Translations under genes and position numbers: made by a program | NCBI GenBank assembly: GCA_002529455.1 | Contig: NYMS01000037.1 | Span: 88,070 to 152,069, forward strand | DNA: 64,000 nt | Reading direction: 5' to 3' | Source: Glycomyces fuscus | GTDB taxonomy: Bacteria > Actinomycetota > Actinomycetes > Streptosporangiales > Streptosporangiaceae | The notes under the pieces: generated by a model | Seen by the model: the letters and a program-made list of their open reading frames with translations, nothing else | The model's database searches: none | What the model was told of the DNA's origin: nothing | Part shown: positions 8,072-18,398 of the stretch, one piece after another | Numbering within the stretch: the stretch's first letter is position 1 | Layout: each line of letters starts with the position of its first letter

Positions 8072-9225
8072 TGTTCGTCTCCTCGCAGGTAGGCGGCGGC
8101 GTCTCGCGCGCGCGCCAGCAGGTCCCGGTAGTCCTCACCCATCACGGTGACGTGCCCGATCTTGCGGCCCGGACGCACGTCCTTGCCGTAGAAGTGCACC
8201 TTCACCTCGGGGTCCTTCGCCATCACGTGCAGGTAGCGGCGGTAGACCTCGGGGTCCTCGCCGCCCAGCAGGTTGGCCATGACGGTGTAGGGCGCGTTGG
8301 TGCGCGGCGAACCCAGCGGCAGGTTCAGCACGGCCCTCAGGTGCTGCTCGAACTGGGAGGTGCGCGCGCCCTCGATGCTCCAGTGCCCGGAGTTGTGCGG
8401 GCGCATGGCCAGCTCGTTGACGACCACGCCCTCGGCGGTGTCGAACAGCTCCACGGCCAGGACCCCGGTCACGTCCAGCGCCTGGGCGATCTCGATGGCC
8501 AGCTGCTGGGCGCGGGTGGCCTTGTCCTCGGACAGGTCCGGGGCCGGGGCGATCACCTCGTGGCAGATGCCGCCGCGCTGCACGGTCTCCACGACCGGGT
8601 AGACCGCGACCTGCCCGTGCGGGGAACGGGCGACCTGCACCGCGAGCTCACGCGAGAAGTCCACCTTCTCCTCGACCAGGAGCGGCACCTCCTCGGCGGC
8701 GGCGCGGTCCACGACCCCGCGCGCCTCGTCGGCGTCGCCGACGACCCACACGCCCTTGCCGTCGTAACCGCCGCGGGCGGCCTTGAGGACGACCGGCCAC
8801 CCGGTCTCCCCGGCGAAGGCGGTGACGTGCTCCAGGGCGGTGACGGCCCGCCAGCGCGGCGAGGGGGCGTCCAGTTCGGCCATGCGGGTGCGCATGCGCA
8901 GCTTGTCCTGGGCGAAGCGCAGGGCGTCGCGGCCGGGGCGCAGCAGGCCCCCGGCCTCCTCGACCGCGCGCAGGACGGGCTCGGGCACGTGCTCGTGGTC
9001 GAAGGTGACCACGTCGTTGGCCTTGGCGAAGGCCAGGACGTCGTCGAGGCCGCGGTCGTCGCCCAGGGCGACGTCGCCGCACACCAGCGCCGCGCTGTCG
9101 GTGGGGCTGGCCGCCAGTACCGAGAAGTCGACCCCCAGGGCGATGCCCGCCTGGTGGGTCATGCGGGAGAGTTGGCCCCCTCCCACCATTCCCACGCGCG
9201 GGACGGTGCGGTTACGCTCGCTCAC
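8068..9225 (-). CDS. purK: N5-carboxyaminoimidazole ribonucleotide synthetase
   Basis: ATP-grasp enzyme that carboxylates AIR with bicarbonate and ATP, feeding PurE. At 385 residues it is family length. The N-terminal nucleotide-binding opening is [12 protein letters not shown] (about 11-22). [29 protein letters not shown] (the ATP-grasp lysine and glycine loop) and the metal-binding end [18 protein letters not shown] follow. It starts at the GTG (9225). It is first gene of purK-purE and divergent from gtrA across a 129-base spacer that must hold both promoters. The purE/purK/GtrA neighbourhood is conserved in mycobacteria and streptomycetes. Confidence 0.96.
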   Translation of the reverse strand: MSERNRTVPRVGMVGGGQLSRMTHQAGIALGVDFSVLAASPTDSAALVCGDVALGDDRGLDDVLAFAKANDVVTFDHEHVPEPVLRAVEEAGGLLRPGRDALRFAQDKLRMRTRMAELDAPSPRWRAVTALEHVTAFAGETGWPVVLKAARGGYDGKGVWVVGDADEARGVVDRAAAEEVPLLVEEKVDFSRELAVQVARSPHGQVAVYPVVETVQRGGICHEVIAPAPDLSEDKATRAQQLAIEIAQALDVTGVLAVELFDTAEGVVVNELAMRPHNSGHWSIEGARTSQFEQHLRAVLNLPLGSPRTNAPYTVMANLLGGEDPEVYRRYLHVMAKDPEVKVHFYGKDVRPGRKIGHVTVMGEDYRDLLARARDAAAYLRGDEQ

Positions 9226-9354
9226 AGTTCCTCAACTCACATGCTGCTCGTCAACCGCGGTGACGGGACGGCCCCGCTCGGCGGGACCTGGCCGGATCGG
9301 CTCGGAACCCGCGGCCGGGGCCCTTCTGCGACCCCCGGCTAGAGTCTAGGGCGT

Positions 9355-9975
9355 GTGGACGCGACGGCTCCAAGCCCCCGTCGCCCCCGGTCGGCGGCCC
9401 GTCCGAGGCGGACCCGCGTGGAGGCGGACCGGGCCACCCCGACCACCCGACTGGAGGCGCAGACCGTGCGGAACTTCCTCTCCCGCCACCCCCGGATCGC
9501 CACGCTCCTCCGGGAGCTGGGAAGGTTCGGCTCCGTGGGCGCCGTGGCCTACGCGGTGCAGTTGGGGACGACCAACCTGCTGTGGAGCGCGGCCGGGGCG
9601 GGCCCGCTCACCGGGCAGGTGGTCGGCACGCTGTGCTCGATCGCGGTGGCGTTCGTCGGCAACCGGTTCTGGACCTTCGGCGACCGGGCCCGGACCGGCT
9701 ACGGCCGCGAGACCGTGCTGTTCCTGCTGATGAACGGCGTCGGGATGCTCCTCCAGGTGGCCTGCCTGGGCGTGTCGGTGTACGTGCTGGGGTTCGAGGG
9801 CCCGCTCGCGAGCAACATCGCGGGCAACGTGGTCGGGGTGGGCCTGGGCACGCTCTTCCGGTTCTTCTCCTACCGCACGTGGGTGTTCCCCGAGCAGGGC
9901 GGCGACCCGGTCCGCGAGCCCGCGGAGGTCCCCTCCGGCGAGCCGGTCGCCCGGCCCGGGGTCGGCGACCTCTGA
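9355..9975 (+). CDS. GtrA-family membrane protein
   Basis: A 206-residue protein with a basic N-terminal tail of about 45 residues, then the four-helix GtrA fold (about 55-180). It has the typical motifs GRFGSVGAVAYAVQLG, AVAFVGNRFWTFGDR and GTLFRFFSYRTWVFP. GtrA-like proteins are thought to help move polyprenyl-linked sugars across the membrane for cell-wall or O-antigen glycosylation. The GTG start at 9355 sits very close to the likely promoter; an internal GTG at 9418 is possible. It ends right before repeat copy A. Confidence 0.88.
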   Translation: MDATAPSPRRPRSAARPRRTRVEADRATPTTRLEAQTVRNFLSRHPRIATLLRELGRFGSVGAVAYAVQLGTTNLLWSAAGAGPLTGQVVGTLCSIAVAFVGNRFWTFGDRARTGYGRETVLFLLMNGVGMLLQVACLGVSVYVLGFEGPLASNIAGNVVGVGLGTLFRFFSYRTWVFPEQGGDPVREPAEVPSGEPVARPGVGDL

Positions 9976-9978
9976 CTC

Positions 9979-10125
9979 TTCGGACCTCCGCTCCGCTTCG
10001 GTCCGTGTTCGGGCGTCCGGGGCACGGGAATCGGGTCGAAGCAGGCACAGCGGTGTCTGCGGCGGGTTCACTCGTTCCTCGCGAACCCGCCTCCGCCACC
10101 TCCAGAACCCCGTGGCCGCCCGAAC
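9979..10125 (+). repeat. Dispersed post-stop repeat, copy A
   Basis: It begins three bases after the gtrA stop codon. Order of parts: hairpin 1 (9982-10004; GGACC, loop TCCGCTCCGCTTC, GGTCC), a GGGCGTCCGG stretch, and hairpin 2 (10061-10091; GGCGGGTTC pairing with GAACCCGCC around CTCGTTCCTCG). A conserved 3' box follows that contains CCACCTCCAGAACCCCG. Copies B and C share the same order. The middle box GGGAACCTTCGG is degenerate here. It ends just before the stop of the convergent CPBP gene. Confidence 0.75.
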
Positions 10126-10162
10126 CAACCCCCACAAGCCGAGGCCGACTGAGAAGACGGAC

Positions 10163-11371
10163 CTAGCGGGTGGCGGCCGCACTCCTGCGCCGCACGCCGC
10201 GGCGGCCCGCCAGCCACACCACCGCCAGCGCGTACAGCCCCACCTGGATCAGGGTCAGCACCAGGACCAGCGGCGTGCCCGCCCCCAGGGGCAGGCCGGA
10301 GCCGACCATGACCCCCGTGCCGATCTGCTCCATGCGGCCCTCGAACACGCACAGCGTGAACTGCACGAGGCTGTTGACCACGTGCAGGCTGATCGCCGCC
10401 TCCAGACCGCCGGTGCGCCAGGTCAGCCAGGACATCCCCAGCCCCATCACCGCGAGCGCCGCGGTCGTCCACGGGTCGTCCGGGTGCGTGGCCAGGTACA
10501 GCGCCGCGAACAGGGTTCCGCTGGCCAGGATGGCCGGGCCCGGGGAGCGCAGGACCCGCGAGACCGCCGTCCCGCCGCGCCGCTCGCCGGGGCGGGCGCC
10601 GAGCGCGCCCACCAGCTGCATGAGCATGCCGCGCATGGTCAGCTCCTCGGCCGCCGACTGCAACGGCACCAGCAGCACGATGGCGATCATCGCCGCGGCG
10701 AACACCTCGGTCCCGCCGGAGGCCTCGCGGGGCACCAGGCCGGGCTGGAGGAGTTCGGCCAGCGGCAGGAACGCCACGACGCACAGGGCGACCGGGACGA
10801 CCGCGACCGCCGTGCAGCGGACCAGCCAGCCCCAGCGCAGCCGCCCCTCGACCGACATCAGGGAGCCGGTCCGGCGCCACTGCACGACGCGGACCAGGAA
10901 GAGGACGATGGGGATGAACAGCGCCGACGCCAGGAGCCCGAGGGCCATCTCGGCGATCACGCTCAGGGTGACCGAGTCCGGTGCCAGGCCGCTGCCGCCG
11001 ATGATCGCCACGATCGTCACCGACAGGATGACGGCCATCCACAGGAAGAACACCAGGACCGCGAGGACGGCCAGGGTCAGCGGCGTGAACCACCAGCGGA
11101 AGCGGGACGTGCGGCCCAGCCTGTGGTAGGACTCGTCCTCGGGGAGCTCCGCGCGGGCGAAGTGGTTCCTGCGCACCGGCCTCGGCGGCGGCCAGGCCCA
11201 CACGTCCGGACCGGTGCCGGCCACGGCGTAACCCCCGGGCGGCGTCAGCCTCCCCCCACCGGGAGGATCCGCCCAGGTCTGCTCCTGCGTGTAGGACCCG
11301 GCAGTCCGCCCCTCCGGCCCCTCGGGCGCGGCGGGCCAGGACGAACCAGGCGGTGGCGGCACATTTCCCAT
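10163..11371 (-). CDS. CPBP-family intramembrane metalloprotease
   Basis: A 402-residue protein. A proline/glycine-rich cytoplasmic head (about 1-90) is followed by seven or eight hydrophobic segments and the CAAX-protease/bacteriocin-processing (ABI) signature. That signature comprises the glutamate pair in QSAAEELTMRGMLMQLVG (about 238-255) and a later histidine in EAAISLHVVNSLVQ. Members process prenylated proteins or peptides, or act as immunity-type proteases in some bacteria; the substrate here is unknown. It is convergent with gtrA and divergent from mrp, so it appears to be a single-gene unit. Confidence 0.88.
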   Translation of the reverse strand: MGNVPPPPGSSWPAAPEGPEGRTAGSYTQEQTWADPPGGGRLTPPGGYAVAGTGPDVWAWPPPRPVRRNHFARAELPEDESYHRLGRTSRFRWWFTPLTLAVLAVLVFFLWMAVILSVTIVAIIGGSGLAPDSVTLSVIAEMALGLLASALFIPIVLFLVRVVQWRRTGSLMSVEGRLRWGWLVRCTAVAVVPVALCVVAFLPLAELLQPGLVPREASGGTEVFAAAMIAIVLLVPLQSAAEELTMRGMLMQLVGALGARPGERRGGTAVSRVLRSPGPAILASGTLFAALYLATHPDDPWTTAALAVMGLGMSWLTWRTGGLEAAISLHVVNSLVQFTLCVFEGRMEQIGTGVMVGSGLPLGAGTPLVLVLTLIQVGLYALAVVWLAGRRGVRRRSAAATR

Positions 11372-11685
11372 CGTGCGCCGAGACTACTATCCGGGCATGT
11401 ATTGCCAGCGTTAAGGCCACGCCGTTATCGCCTGGTCACGGCACGCACAGGGCGGTGCGCGCGGCGCGGGCCCACGCCCCACCCGCCCCGTCTCCCCCGC
11501 GACATCCCTCACACCCTTCCCCCCACCCCCTTCCGGACACCCGGTGGCGCACCGTCATGGCGGCGGCCACACGGTACGGGTCCCGGGACGCGGAATGCGC
11601 GGCACGGCGCCCTCGTTGAAGCAGGTGGCCCGCGAGAGCGACTCCGCAGGCCGCCGCCCCGTCCCGCTGACCTACGATTGAGCAC
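11372..11685. other. Divergent spacer between CPBP gene and mrp
   Basis: This 314-base stretch has no convincing gene. It must carry the promoters of both neighbours. A TACGAT hexamer (11673-11678) lies seven bases before the mrp ATG, which has no good ribosome site. A short-leader or leaderless mrp transcript is possible but not demonstrable from sequence alone. Confidence 0.4.
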
Positions 11686-12825
11686 ATGTCCTCCACACCA
11701 TCCACCGAGCAGGTGCACAAAGCCCTGGCCACGGTGCAAGACCCGGAGATCCGCCGTCCCATCACCGACCTCGGCATGGTCAAGAGCGTCGACGTCGCCG
11801 ACGACGGTGCCGTGAGCGTCGGCATCTACCTCACGGTGGCCGGATGCCCGATGAAGGGCCGTATCGAGAAGGACGTGACCGAAGCGGTGACCAAGGTCGC
11901 CGGTGTCACCTCCGTGCGCGTCGAGCTCGACGTGATGAGCGACGAGCAGCGCAAGGAACTCCAGACCAAGCTGCGCGGCGGCCAGGCGGAGAAGGAGATC
12001 CCCTTCGCCAAGCCGAACTCCCTCACCAGGGTCTTCGCCGTCGCCTCCGGAAAGGGCGGTGTCGGCAAGTCCTCCGTCACCGTGAACCTGGCCGCGGCCA
12101 TGGCCGCCCAGGGCCACAAGGTCGGCGTCGTGGACGCCGACATCTACGGCCACTCGGTGCCCCGCATGCTCGGCGCGTCGGACTTCCCGACCAAGGTCGA
12201 GGACATGATCCTGCCGCCCACCGCGCATGACATCAAGGTCATCTCGGTCGGCATGTTCACCCAGGGCAACCAGCCGGTGGTGTGGCGGGGCCCGATGCTG
12301 CACCGCGCCCTCCAGCAGTTCCTGTCGGACGTGTTCTGGGGCGACCTGGACGTGCTGCTGATGGACCTGCCCCCGGGCACCGGTGACATCGCCATCTCCA
12401 CCGCCCAGCTGCTGCCCAACGCCGAGCTGCTCGTGGTGACCACCCCGCAGCAGGCCGCCGCCGAGGTGGCCGAGCGCGCGGGCGCCATCACCGCCCAGAC
12501 CCACCAGCGGATCGCGGGCGTCATCGAGAACATGTCGTACTACCTGCCGCCGGGCGGCGGGGAGCCGGTGCACCTGTTCGGCGAGGGCGGTGGCCGCACG
12601 GTCGCCGACGCCCTCACCAAGACGCTGGGCATGGACATCCCGCTGCTGGGCCAGGTGCCGCTGGACACCCGTCTGCGCGAGGGCGGCGACGAGGGCAAGC
12701 CCCTGGTGCTGACCACGCCCGAGGCCGAGGCCAGCAAGGTGATCTCCTCGATCGCCGACACCCTGGTCGGCAAGCCCCGCGGACTGGCCGGCATGCAGCT
12801 GGGCATCTCCCCGGCGGGCCGTTAG
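11686..12825 (+). CDS. mrp: Mrp/ApbC-type P-loop iron-sulfur carrier ATPase
   Basis: A cytosolic ATPase thought to carry and deliver iron-sulfur clusters. An N-terminal DUF59/MIP18 domain (about 1-95, with VAGCPMKGRIEKDV) is followed by the ParA-like ATPase domain. That domain has the deviant Walker A ASGKGGVGKSSVT (about 119-131), DADIYGHSVPRML and MDLPPGTGDIAIS. The CxxC pair found in many bacterial Mrp proteins is absent (the region reads IENMSYYLPPGGGEP), as in other actinobacterial members as I recall. It lies beside the sigE-htrA locus, as in other actinobacteria, but is convergent with htrA. Confidence 0.93.
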   Translation: MSSTPSTEQVHKALATVQDPEIRRPITDLGMVKSVDVADDGAVSVGIYLTVAGCPMKGRIEKDVTEAVTKVAGVTSVRVELDVMSDEQRKELQTKLRGGQAEKEIPFAKPNSLTRVFAVASGKGGVGKSSVTVNLAAAMAAQGHKVGVVDADIYGHSVPRMLGASDFPTKVEDMILPPTAHDIKVISVGMFTQGNQPVVWRGPMLHRALQQFLSDVFWGDLDVLLMDLPPGTGDIAISTAQLLPNAELLVVTTPQQAAAEVAERAGAITAQTHQRIAGVIENMSYYLPPGGGEPVHLFGEGGGRTVADALTKTLGMDIPLLGQVPLDTRLREGGDEGKPLVLTTPEAEASKVISSIADTLVGKPRGLAGMQLGISPAGR

Positions 12826-12828
12826 GCA

Positions 12829-12964
12829 GTGTTCCTTCGGACCTCCGCTCCGCTTCGGTCCATGCCCGGGTACCCAAAGAACGGGAACCTTCGGTGTCCA
12901 CGGTGAGACGGCTCGTTCCTCGCCGTCTCACCTCCGCCACCTCCAGAACCCCGCGGGCGCCCGA
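12829..12964 (+). repeat. Dispersed post-stop repeat, copy B
   Basis: The best-preserved copy, starting three bases after the mrp stop. Hairpin 1 is at 12839-12861 (GGACC...GGTCC). The box GGGAACCTTCGG is at 12883-12894. Hairpin 2 is at 12902-12932 with a perfect 10-bp stem (GGTGAGACGG with CCGTCTCACC) around the loop CTCGTTCCTCG. The 3' box (12933-12963) contains CCACCTCCAGAACCCCG. A second, truncated hairpin-1 start follows at about 12971. Confidence 0.8.
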
Positions 12965-13025
12965 ACCACGTTCCTTCGGACCTCCGCCTGCTGAGGCCGG
13001 TTCGAGGAACAGCCACCGGACTCCA

Positions 13026-13087
13026 CCCGCTCGGGGCCGCGGCCCCGAGCGGGAAAGAGGCCCCCGAGCTCCGTGCTCGGGGGCCTC
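13026..13087. terminator. Double hairpin between convergent mrp and htrA
   Basis: Two perfect inverted repeats lie in tandem. One is a 28-base palindrome (13026-13053). The other is a 13-bp stem with a five-base loop (13057-13069 with 13075-13087). They sit between the converging genes and could terminate from both sides. Confidence 0.8.
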
Positions 13088-13105
13088 GCCCGTACGCTGG
13101 GCCGG

Positions 13106-14965
<1,860 letters not shown>

Positions 14966-15017
14966 GACCTGCTCCGTATGTCGCTCGGCTGTGGGACGGC
15001 ACGCGACCGGCCGGGGC

Positions 15018-16091
15018 CTAGAGGAACCCCAGCCGGGACAGACCGCGGTGCACCCGGGCCCAGAAACCCGAACCCGGCCCGGGCAGCGCGGTCACGGCGG
15101 ACGAGGCCAGCCCCGCGGGGGCGTCCGCGAGCACGGTGTAGACGAAGCCGTTCGCCTGCCACATGCTCTGGTACTGGCCCACGGCGCCGCCGAAGATCGT
15201 GCCGTGTTGTGGTGTGACGCCGCTTCCCCCCGTCCCGGTTCCGGCGTATCCGTTCGGGTGTGAGGGGGAATGCTCACTGTTCAGCTTCCCACGTTGGGTG
15301 AAAACCGACACCTGGGACAGACCGTCCGAGTAGACGGCGTGTACGACACGGTGCCCGCCGTGCTCGGTGGACCGGGCGTCGACCAGCCGCAGGTTCCACG
15401 CCAGGTACTCCGGGAGGGGCCACTCCTGGGCCCGCAGGCCGGCGCGTTCGGCCCCGGTCAGGGTGTCGCCCCAGGGGGAGTCGCCGATCGCGTCGTCGGG
15501 CCAGTCCTCCTCGCCCAGTTCGAGCCCGGTGAGGCGGAAGCTGAGCGCGTGCTCGCCGTCGGCGCCGTAGACGCTCCTGCCCAGGAGCAGGCCGGTGGCG
15601 GTGTCCACCCAGAAGCGCCCGGCGACGGTGCCGTCGGCGCGCTCGGCCTCCACCAGGCGGGCCTCCCTGCCGTCCAGGCGGGTGGGGCCCGCGTCCGAGA
15701 CGGCGTAGGTGTCGCGGAGCATGCTGAGCAGGCGGTCGTCCAGCGACTCCAGGGCCGAGGAGGCGTCCACCACCAGGGCGGACTCCTCGTCGCCGACGGG
15801 GGCCAGGGCGATGCCGTCGCCGGGCCTGCTCACCACGCGCACCCGCAGTTCGCGCTCCTCGGCGCCCTCCGTGTCCTCCGGTCCGGTGATCTCGCGCACG
15901 GCCGAGTAGGCGACCTCGTCCTCCGCGGCGGCGGCGCGGTGCAGCACCGGCATCCCGTCGTCGCCTCCCTCGGCCGGGACGGCGGTGGGCTGGGGGTGCG
16001 CTGCGGCCGTGAGCAGCAGCGCGCACAGCAGCGCCACGACGAGGATCGTGACCGGAGCGGAGTTGGCGGAGGAGGGTTCCTCCGCGCTCAC
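15018..16091 (-). CDS. RseB/MucB-like sigma-E regulatory lipid-sensor protein
   Basis: A 357-residue exported or membrane-tethered protein. A single hydrophobic segment (about 11-31) acts as signal or anchor. A beta-rich region follows, in which VDTATGLLLGRSVYG and the later C-terminal part resemble the LolA-like and C-terminal domains of MucB/RseB. RseB binds the anti-sigma factor and delays its cleavage under stress. The GTG start overlaps the anti-sigma stop by four bases, which argues for a working pair. The assignment rests mainly on context and fold-type resemblance, so a different outer-layer sensor is possible. Confidence 0.65.
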   Translation of the reverse strand: MSAEEPSSANSAPVTILVVALLCALLLTAAAHPQPTAVPAEGGDDGMPVLHRAAAAEDEVAYSAVREITGPEDTEGAEERELRVRVVSRPGDGIALAPVGDEESALVVDASSALESLDDRLLSMLRDTYAVSDAGPTRLDGREARLVEAERADGTVAGRFWVDTATGLLLGRSVYGADGEHALSFRLTGLELGEEDWPDDAIGDSPWGDTLTGAERAGLRAQEWPLPEYLAWNLRLVDARSTEHGGHRVVHAVYSDGLSQVSVFTQRGKLNSEHSPSHPNGYAGTGTGGSGVTPQHGTIFGGAVGQYQSMWQANGFVYTVLADAPAGLASSAVTALPGPGSGFWARVHRGLSRLGFL

Positions 16092-16759
16092 CGGGTGGTT
16101 TCGGTGGGGCCGTGCGGGGTCTCGGCGGCGGTGGGCCACGCGTCGACCACCGGGATGTGGCGGCTGGTCACCGCGTGCTCGACCGCGTAGTCGGACAGGC
16201 GGGGCTCGACCACGGGCGTCTCCTCGGCGTCGCCCCCGGCCACGAAGGCGCTGCCGAGCAGGGCCGTGGCCACGGCGAAACCCGCGACGGCGTAGCGGCC
16301 GCCGGGAAAGGCCGGGAACAGGTGCGCGAGGCGGTCGCCGCGGCGGCGGCGCTCGGCGGCGGCACGATCCGGCCGGGACGGGGCCGCGCCCTCCGCGGCG
16401 GACGCCGTGCCTCCCCGGACCGGGGGCGCGGCGGCCAGGGCGTCGCCGGGGAAGCCCCCCAGGGGACGGGAGGAGCCCAGCGGCGGGCGGGCGCCGAAGA
16501 CGGATCCACCGCCGGAGGGGCCGGAGGGGCCCCGGTCCGAGGGTCCGTGGTCGCGGGACAGGCTGGTGAGCCGTCCCATGAAGTCCATGTCGGGCTCGGG
16601 CTCGCACAGGCCGTGCAGGCGGCGCTTGAGGCGGCGCATCATGTCGGCCTCGAAGCGGCAGGACTCGCACTTGGCCAGGTGGATGAGGGCGCTCTCGTGC
16701 TCGACCTGGCCGAGTTCGCCGTCGATGAGCGCGGAGAGCCGCTCTCCGAGGTGCTCCAT
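16088..16759 (-). CDS. rseA: Zinc-binding anti-sigma factor of SigE
   Basis: A 223-residue protein with the zinc anti-sigma signature His27-x3-Cys31-x2-Cys34 (IHLAKCESCRF) in its cytoplasmic N-terminal domain. A flexible Pro/Ser/Gly linker follows, then one membrane helix (about 153-172) and a short outer tail. It should sequester SigE and release it upon envelope stress or thiol oxidation. The ATG at 16759 lies two bases after the sigE stop with GGAG five bases upstream. Its order after sigE and before an RseB-like protein and HtrA strongly supports the role. Confidence 0.88.
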   Translation of the reverse strand: MEHLGERLSALIDGELGQVEHESALIHLAKCESCRFEADMMRRLKRRLHGLCEPEPDMDFMGRLTSLSRDHGPSDRGPSGPSGGGSVFGARPPLGSSRPLGGFPGDALAAAPPVRGGTASAAEGAAPSRPDRAAAERRRRGDRLAHLFPAFPGGRYAVAGFAVATALLGSAFVAGGDAEETPVVEPRLSDYAVEHAVTSRHIPVVDAWPTAAETPHGPTETTR

Positions 16760-16761
16760 AC

Positions 16762-17376
16762 TCACTCCGCCTCCCCGTTGATGACGTTTCCACCGCTGTG
16801 CGCCTCGTTCCCGGCGGCCAGGGACCGCCGGTGCTCCAGGGCCCTGCGCAGCTGGGCGCGGCCCCGGTGGATACGGCTGCGGACGGTGCCGAGCTTGACG
16901 TCGAGCGTCGCCGCGATCTCCTCGTAGGAGAGCCCCTCGATGTCGCACAGGACGACGGGGGCGCGGAACTCGGCGGGCAGCGCGTCCAGGGCGGACTGGA
17001 TGTCGGCGTCGAAGTGCCGGTCGTCGTAGCGCTGCGCGGGAGAGGGCTCGCGGCCCTCCAGGCGCTCGTCGGCGTTCTCGGCCAGGCCCTCGAAACGGAT
17101 GCGGGCCCTGCGCCGGGCCATGTCCAGGAAGAGGTTGGTGGTGATGCGGTGCAGCCACCCCTCGAAGGTGCCGGGAGTGTAGTTGGCCAGCGAGCGGAAG
17201 ACCCGGATGAAGACCTCCTGTGTGAGGTCCTCGGCGTCGTGCTTGTTGCCGGTCAGCCGGTAGGCGAGCCGGTACACGCGCGGGGAGTGGGTCCGCACGA
17301 CCTCGTCCCAGCTCGGGGGTTCCCATGCCTCGAATTCCACGGCAGGGCCGGACTCTGGCACCGCTGCTCCCTTCAT
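16762..17376 (-). CDS. sigE: ECF sigma factor SigE
   Basis: An extracytoplasmic-function sigma factor of 204 residues. Region 2 (about 25-95) has [20 protein letters not shown] and region 4 (about 138-192) has [36 protein letters not shown]. It directs RNA polymerase to envelope-stress promoters. The order sigE, rseA, RseB-like, htrA with a divergent O-methyltransferase matches the mycobacterial sigE locus, where a methyltransferase gene also lies upstream. Autoregulation is likely from family knowledge; I did not find an unambiguous own promoter. Confidence 0.92.
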   Translation of the reverse strand: MKGAAVPESGPAVEFEAWEPPSWDEVVRTHSPRVYRLAYRLTGNKHDAEDLTQEVFIRVFRSLANYTPGTFEGWLHRITTNLFLDMARRRARIRFEGLAENADERLEGREPSPAQRYDDRHFDADIQSALDALPAEFRAPVVLCDIEGLSYEEIAATLDVKLGTVRSRIHRGRAQLRRALEHRRSLAAGNEAHSGGNVINGEAE

Positions 17377-17592
17377 CCCGTCGATTCGCCGCCAGGCTGG
17401 TCGGGGGGAGTTTGCTTCGTGGCGATCAACGTACGTTCATCCCGTTTCAACGCCCGGGGACGTGGATTAAGTTCCCGCCGCAACGCTCGGAGTTCGGCCC
17501 GGATCAGGCTAGTCTTTTGCCAGGGACATGACCTGGCCGCGACCGACATTCTACGGTGGGTGACCATCCCCTGGTCAGACCCCACCAGACAC

Positions 17593-18276
17593 ATGACGCT
17601 GTGGGAGGCCGTTATCGCCAGCCCGGAGGAGACCGCGGCCCGGATCACCTGGGTCCGCGCCGAGCAGTCCCGGTTCGAGCAGGACGCCATGGAGGACGAA
17701 CCCCTGGCGGAGGCCTACGAGGCGGGGAGCCGGTCGTCGGCCCCGCCGGTGGACGCGGCGACGGGCACGGCCCTGCGCTTCCTGGCCGCCTCCATCGGCG
17801 CCCGTTCCGTGGTGGAGATCGGCACCGGGTGCGGTGTGTCGGGGATCTGGCTGCTGCGGGGGATGAGCCCGGACGGGATCCTGACCACGGTGGACACCAA
17901 CGCCGCCTACCAGGACTACGCGCGCTCGGCCTACTCCCGCTCGGGTTTCGGCCCCGGGCGGGCCCGGCTGATCCGCGGGACGGCCCTGGACGTGCTGCCG
18001 AGGCTCACCGACGGCGGGTACGACCTGGTGTTCGTGGACGCCGACACGGTGTCCTACCCCCTGTACATGGACGAGGCGCTGCGCCTGCTGCGCCGGGGCG
18101 GGATGGTGGTGTTCAACGGCGCCATGGTGTCCTCCAGCGAGCCGGACGGCCCGCTGCGCGTGCCCGACCCCCGTGAGACCGCCGTGCGCGAGGTGATCCG
18201 CCAGGTACGGGAGGGCGAGGAGTTCATCCCCATGCTGATGCCGGTGGGCTCGGGGCTGCTGGCCGCCATCCGCTAG
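17593..18276 (+). CDS. SAM-dependent O-methyltransferase
   Basis: A class I methyltransferase of about 227 residues in the family of catechol/caffeoyl-CoA O-methyltransferases. The SAM motif VVEIGTGCGVSGIWLL lies near residues 76-91, the acidic post-I motif is TTVDTN, and YDLVFVDADTVSYPLYMDEA near 145 is the metal-aspartate region. The substrate is unknown. Start choice is uncertain: the ATG at 17593 lacks a ribosome site, while an in-frame GTG at 17560 adds 11 residues. The gene is divergent from sigE, as is Rv1220c in M. tuberculosis, so it may share stress regulation. Confidence 0.85.
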   Translation: MTLWEAVIASPEETAARITWVRAEQSRFEQDAMEDEPLAEAYEAGSRSSAPPVDAATGTALRFLAASIGARSVVEIGTGCGVSGIWLLRGMSPDGILTTVDTNAAYQDYARSAYSRSGFGPGRARLIRGTALDVLPRLTDGGYDLVFVDADTVSYPLYMDEALRLLRRGGMVVFNGAMVSSSEPDGPLRVPDPRETAVREVIRQVREGEEFIPMLMPVGSGLLAAIR

Positions 18277-18286
18277 ACGGCGTTCT

Positions 18287-18349
18287 CCGGTCCTGCGCGG
18301 GTCCTTCCGCCGCCCGGTCCGGGCGGTGGGAGGACCCGCGCAGGACCGG
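18287..18349. terminator. Long bidirectional hairpin between convergent genes
   Basis: A perfect 19-bp stem (18287-18305 with 18331-18349) has a second GC stem inside its loop. It sits between the methyltransferase stop and the convergent pepA stop. Confidence 0.88.
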
Positions 18350-18398
18350 TCGGCCGCGCGGTTCCCCGAGCGGGTCCGGGTCCGTACCCGGAAGCCCC

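Noticed and set aside
16798..17556. Open frame leading into the O-methyltransferase
   Set aside because: It runs antisense through sigE and lacks methyltransferase-like sequence; the real gene starts near 17560-17593.
17528..17563. Eleven-codon frame (MTWPRPTFYGG) overlapping a possible GTG start of the methyltransferase
   Set aside because: Could be a coupled leader peptide, but there is no proper ribosome site or attenuator structure to support it.
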